NCBI GenBank assembly: GCA_009693305.1
Contig: SHXN01000003.1
Coordinates: 1 to 37,823 of the forward strand
Reading direction: 5' to 3'
From: Limnohabitans sp.
GTDB lineage: Bacteria > Pseudomonadota > Gammaproteobacteria > Burkholderiales > Burkholderiaceae_C
DNA: 37,823 nt
In this document: positions 37,296 to 37,823 of the stretch, in pieces
Layout of the letters: the number at the start of each line of letters is the position of its first letter
Numbering within the stretch: the stretch's first letter is position 1
Translations under genes and position numbers: made by a program
The notes under the pieces: generated by a model
Databases searched by the model: none
The model's input: only the letters and a program-made list of their open reading frames with translations
What the model was told of the DNA's origin: nothing

Positions 37296-37823
37296 ATGAC
37301 TGATTTTAAAAAACGATTACAAGAAAAACACGCCGTGCACGCGCCTGGTGTGTACGATTCACTCAGTAGTTTGATTGCAGAGCAATCGGGCTTTGAAGCT
37401 TTGTATTTGTCGGGTGCGTCCATTGCGTATACTAAGTTGGGGCGATCTGATATTGGTTTGGTGACGGCATCTGAGGTTGCGCAAACATTGGCGGCGTTGG
37501 TAGAGCGCGTTCAATTGCCCATCATTGTGGACGCGGATACAGGTTTTGGAAATGCTCTCAACACGCGTCGCACTGTTTTAGAGTTTGAGCGTTGTGGTGC
37601 AAGAATAATTCAATTGGAAGATCAAACCTTTCCAAAACGATGCGGGCATTTACAAGGCAAAGGCGTGATATCGACCAAGGAGATGCAAGGTAAATTGCGT
37701 GCAGCCTTGGACGCGCGTCGATCGAATAACACCTTGATATTGGCGCGCACCGATGCAATTGCAGTTGAAGGTTTAGACGCCTCTTTGGATCGCGTAGAAC
37801 ATTATTTGGAGTGCGGCGTTGAT
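37296..37823 (+). CDS. Isocitrate lyase/PEP mutase-family C-C lyase (3' end outside window)
   Basis: The visible 176 residues form the front of a TIM barrel of the isocitrate lyase/PEP mutase superfamily. APGVYDSLSSLIAEQSGF is at about 16-33, the magnesium-binding VDADTGFGN near 78-86, QLEDQ near 106-110, and the catalytic loop PKRCGH at 113-118 with C116 as the general acid. The KRCGH loop is typical of true lyases (isocitrate, 2-methylisocitrate and 2,3-dimethylmalate lyase) and not of PEP mutase or oxaloacetate hydrolase. It lies 3 bases after the flavoprotein gene and probably cleaves a substituted malate made by the LeuCD-like pair to an oxo-acid and a carboxylic acid. Confidence 0.85.
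   Translation, partial: MTDFKKRLQEKHAVHAPGVYDSLSSLIAEQSGFEALYLSGASIAYTKLGRSDIGLVTASEVAQTLAALVERVQLPIIVDADTGFGNALNTRRTVLEFERCGARIIQLEDQTFPKRCGHLQGKGVISTKEMQGKLRAALDARRSNNTLILARTDAIAVEGLDASLDRVEHYLECGVD

Noticed and set aside
1-37823. tRNA or rRNA genes and CRISPR arrays
   Set aside because: The gaps between genes are too short or are explained by leaders, hairpins and the MITE-like units; no clover-leaf or spaced repeat array was seen.

Overview
The window looks like a chromosome segment of a betaproteobacterium, most likely Burkholderiales. The evidence is gene order and protein character: phoU-pstBACS, glmM-folP-ftsH-rlmE with divergent yhbY, greA-carB-carA, and the classic block lpxB-lpxA-fabZ-lpxD-skp-bamA-rseP-dxr-cdsA-frr-pyrH-tsf-rpsB. 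The FtsH amino terminus resembles Burkholderiales FtsH. A freshwater, Polynucleobacter-like lineage is possible but not shown.

Positions 1-28996 are dense core genome, almost all on the minus strand, so transcription runs right to left. Reading from rpsB: translation genes (rpsB, tsf, pyrH, frr), then CDP-diacylglycerol, isoprenoid and outer-membrane genes (cdsA, dxr, rseP, bamA, skp), lipid A genes (lpxD, fabZ, lpxA, lpxB), rnhB and an rRNA/tRNA methyltransferase. Carbamoyl-phosphate synthase (carA, carB), greA, rlmE-ftsH-folP-glmM and the phosphate-uptake operon pstS-pstC-pstA-pstB-phoU follow. Only yhbY is on the plus strand. Two things are abnormal here. pstC carries an in-frame ochre stop at codon 60. 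uppS is missing from its usual place between frr and cdsA.

Positions 28997-29782 are the junction between core and accessory DNA. They hold the rpsB leader with two hairpins, two nearly identical 120-bp MITE-like units (29165-29284 and 29577-29696) with IS6-type terminal inverted repeats, and a fragment of an IS6-family transposase between them. A perfect 10-bp inverted repeat at 29742-29765 follows. It is a good operator candidate for the next operon.

Positions 29783-37823 are a plus-strand operon of seven tightly packed genes that runs off the window: a LeuC/DmdA-like and a LeuD/DmdB-like hydro-lyase pair, HyuB, HyuA, an isochorismatase-fold protein, an FAD-dependent dehydrogenase/reductase, and an isocitrate-lyase/PEP-mutase-family lyase with a KRCGH motif. 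Several junctions are 4-base stop/start overlaps. Together they suggest a catabolic route in which a cyclic amide or imide is opened with ATP, then processed, dehydrogenated or reduced, hydrated to a substituted malate, and cleaved to pyruvate or another oxo-acid plus a short acid. The isochorismatase-fold protein has Gly where amidases have the nucleophilic Cys, so the route is probably not simply creatinine or hydantoin degradation. I regard this operon as the candidate undescribed system; its substrate is unknown.
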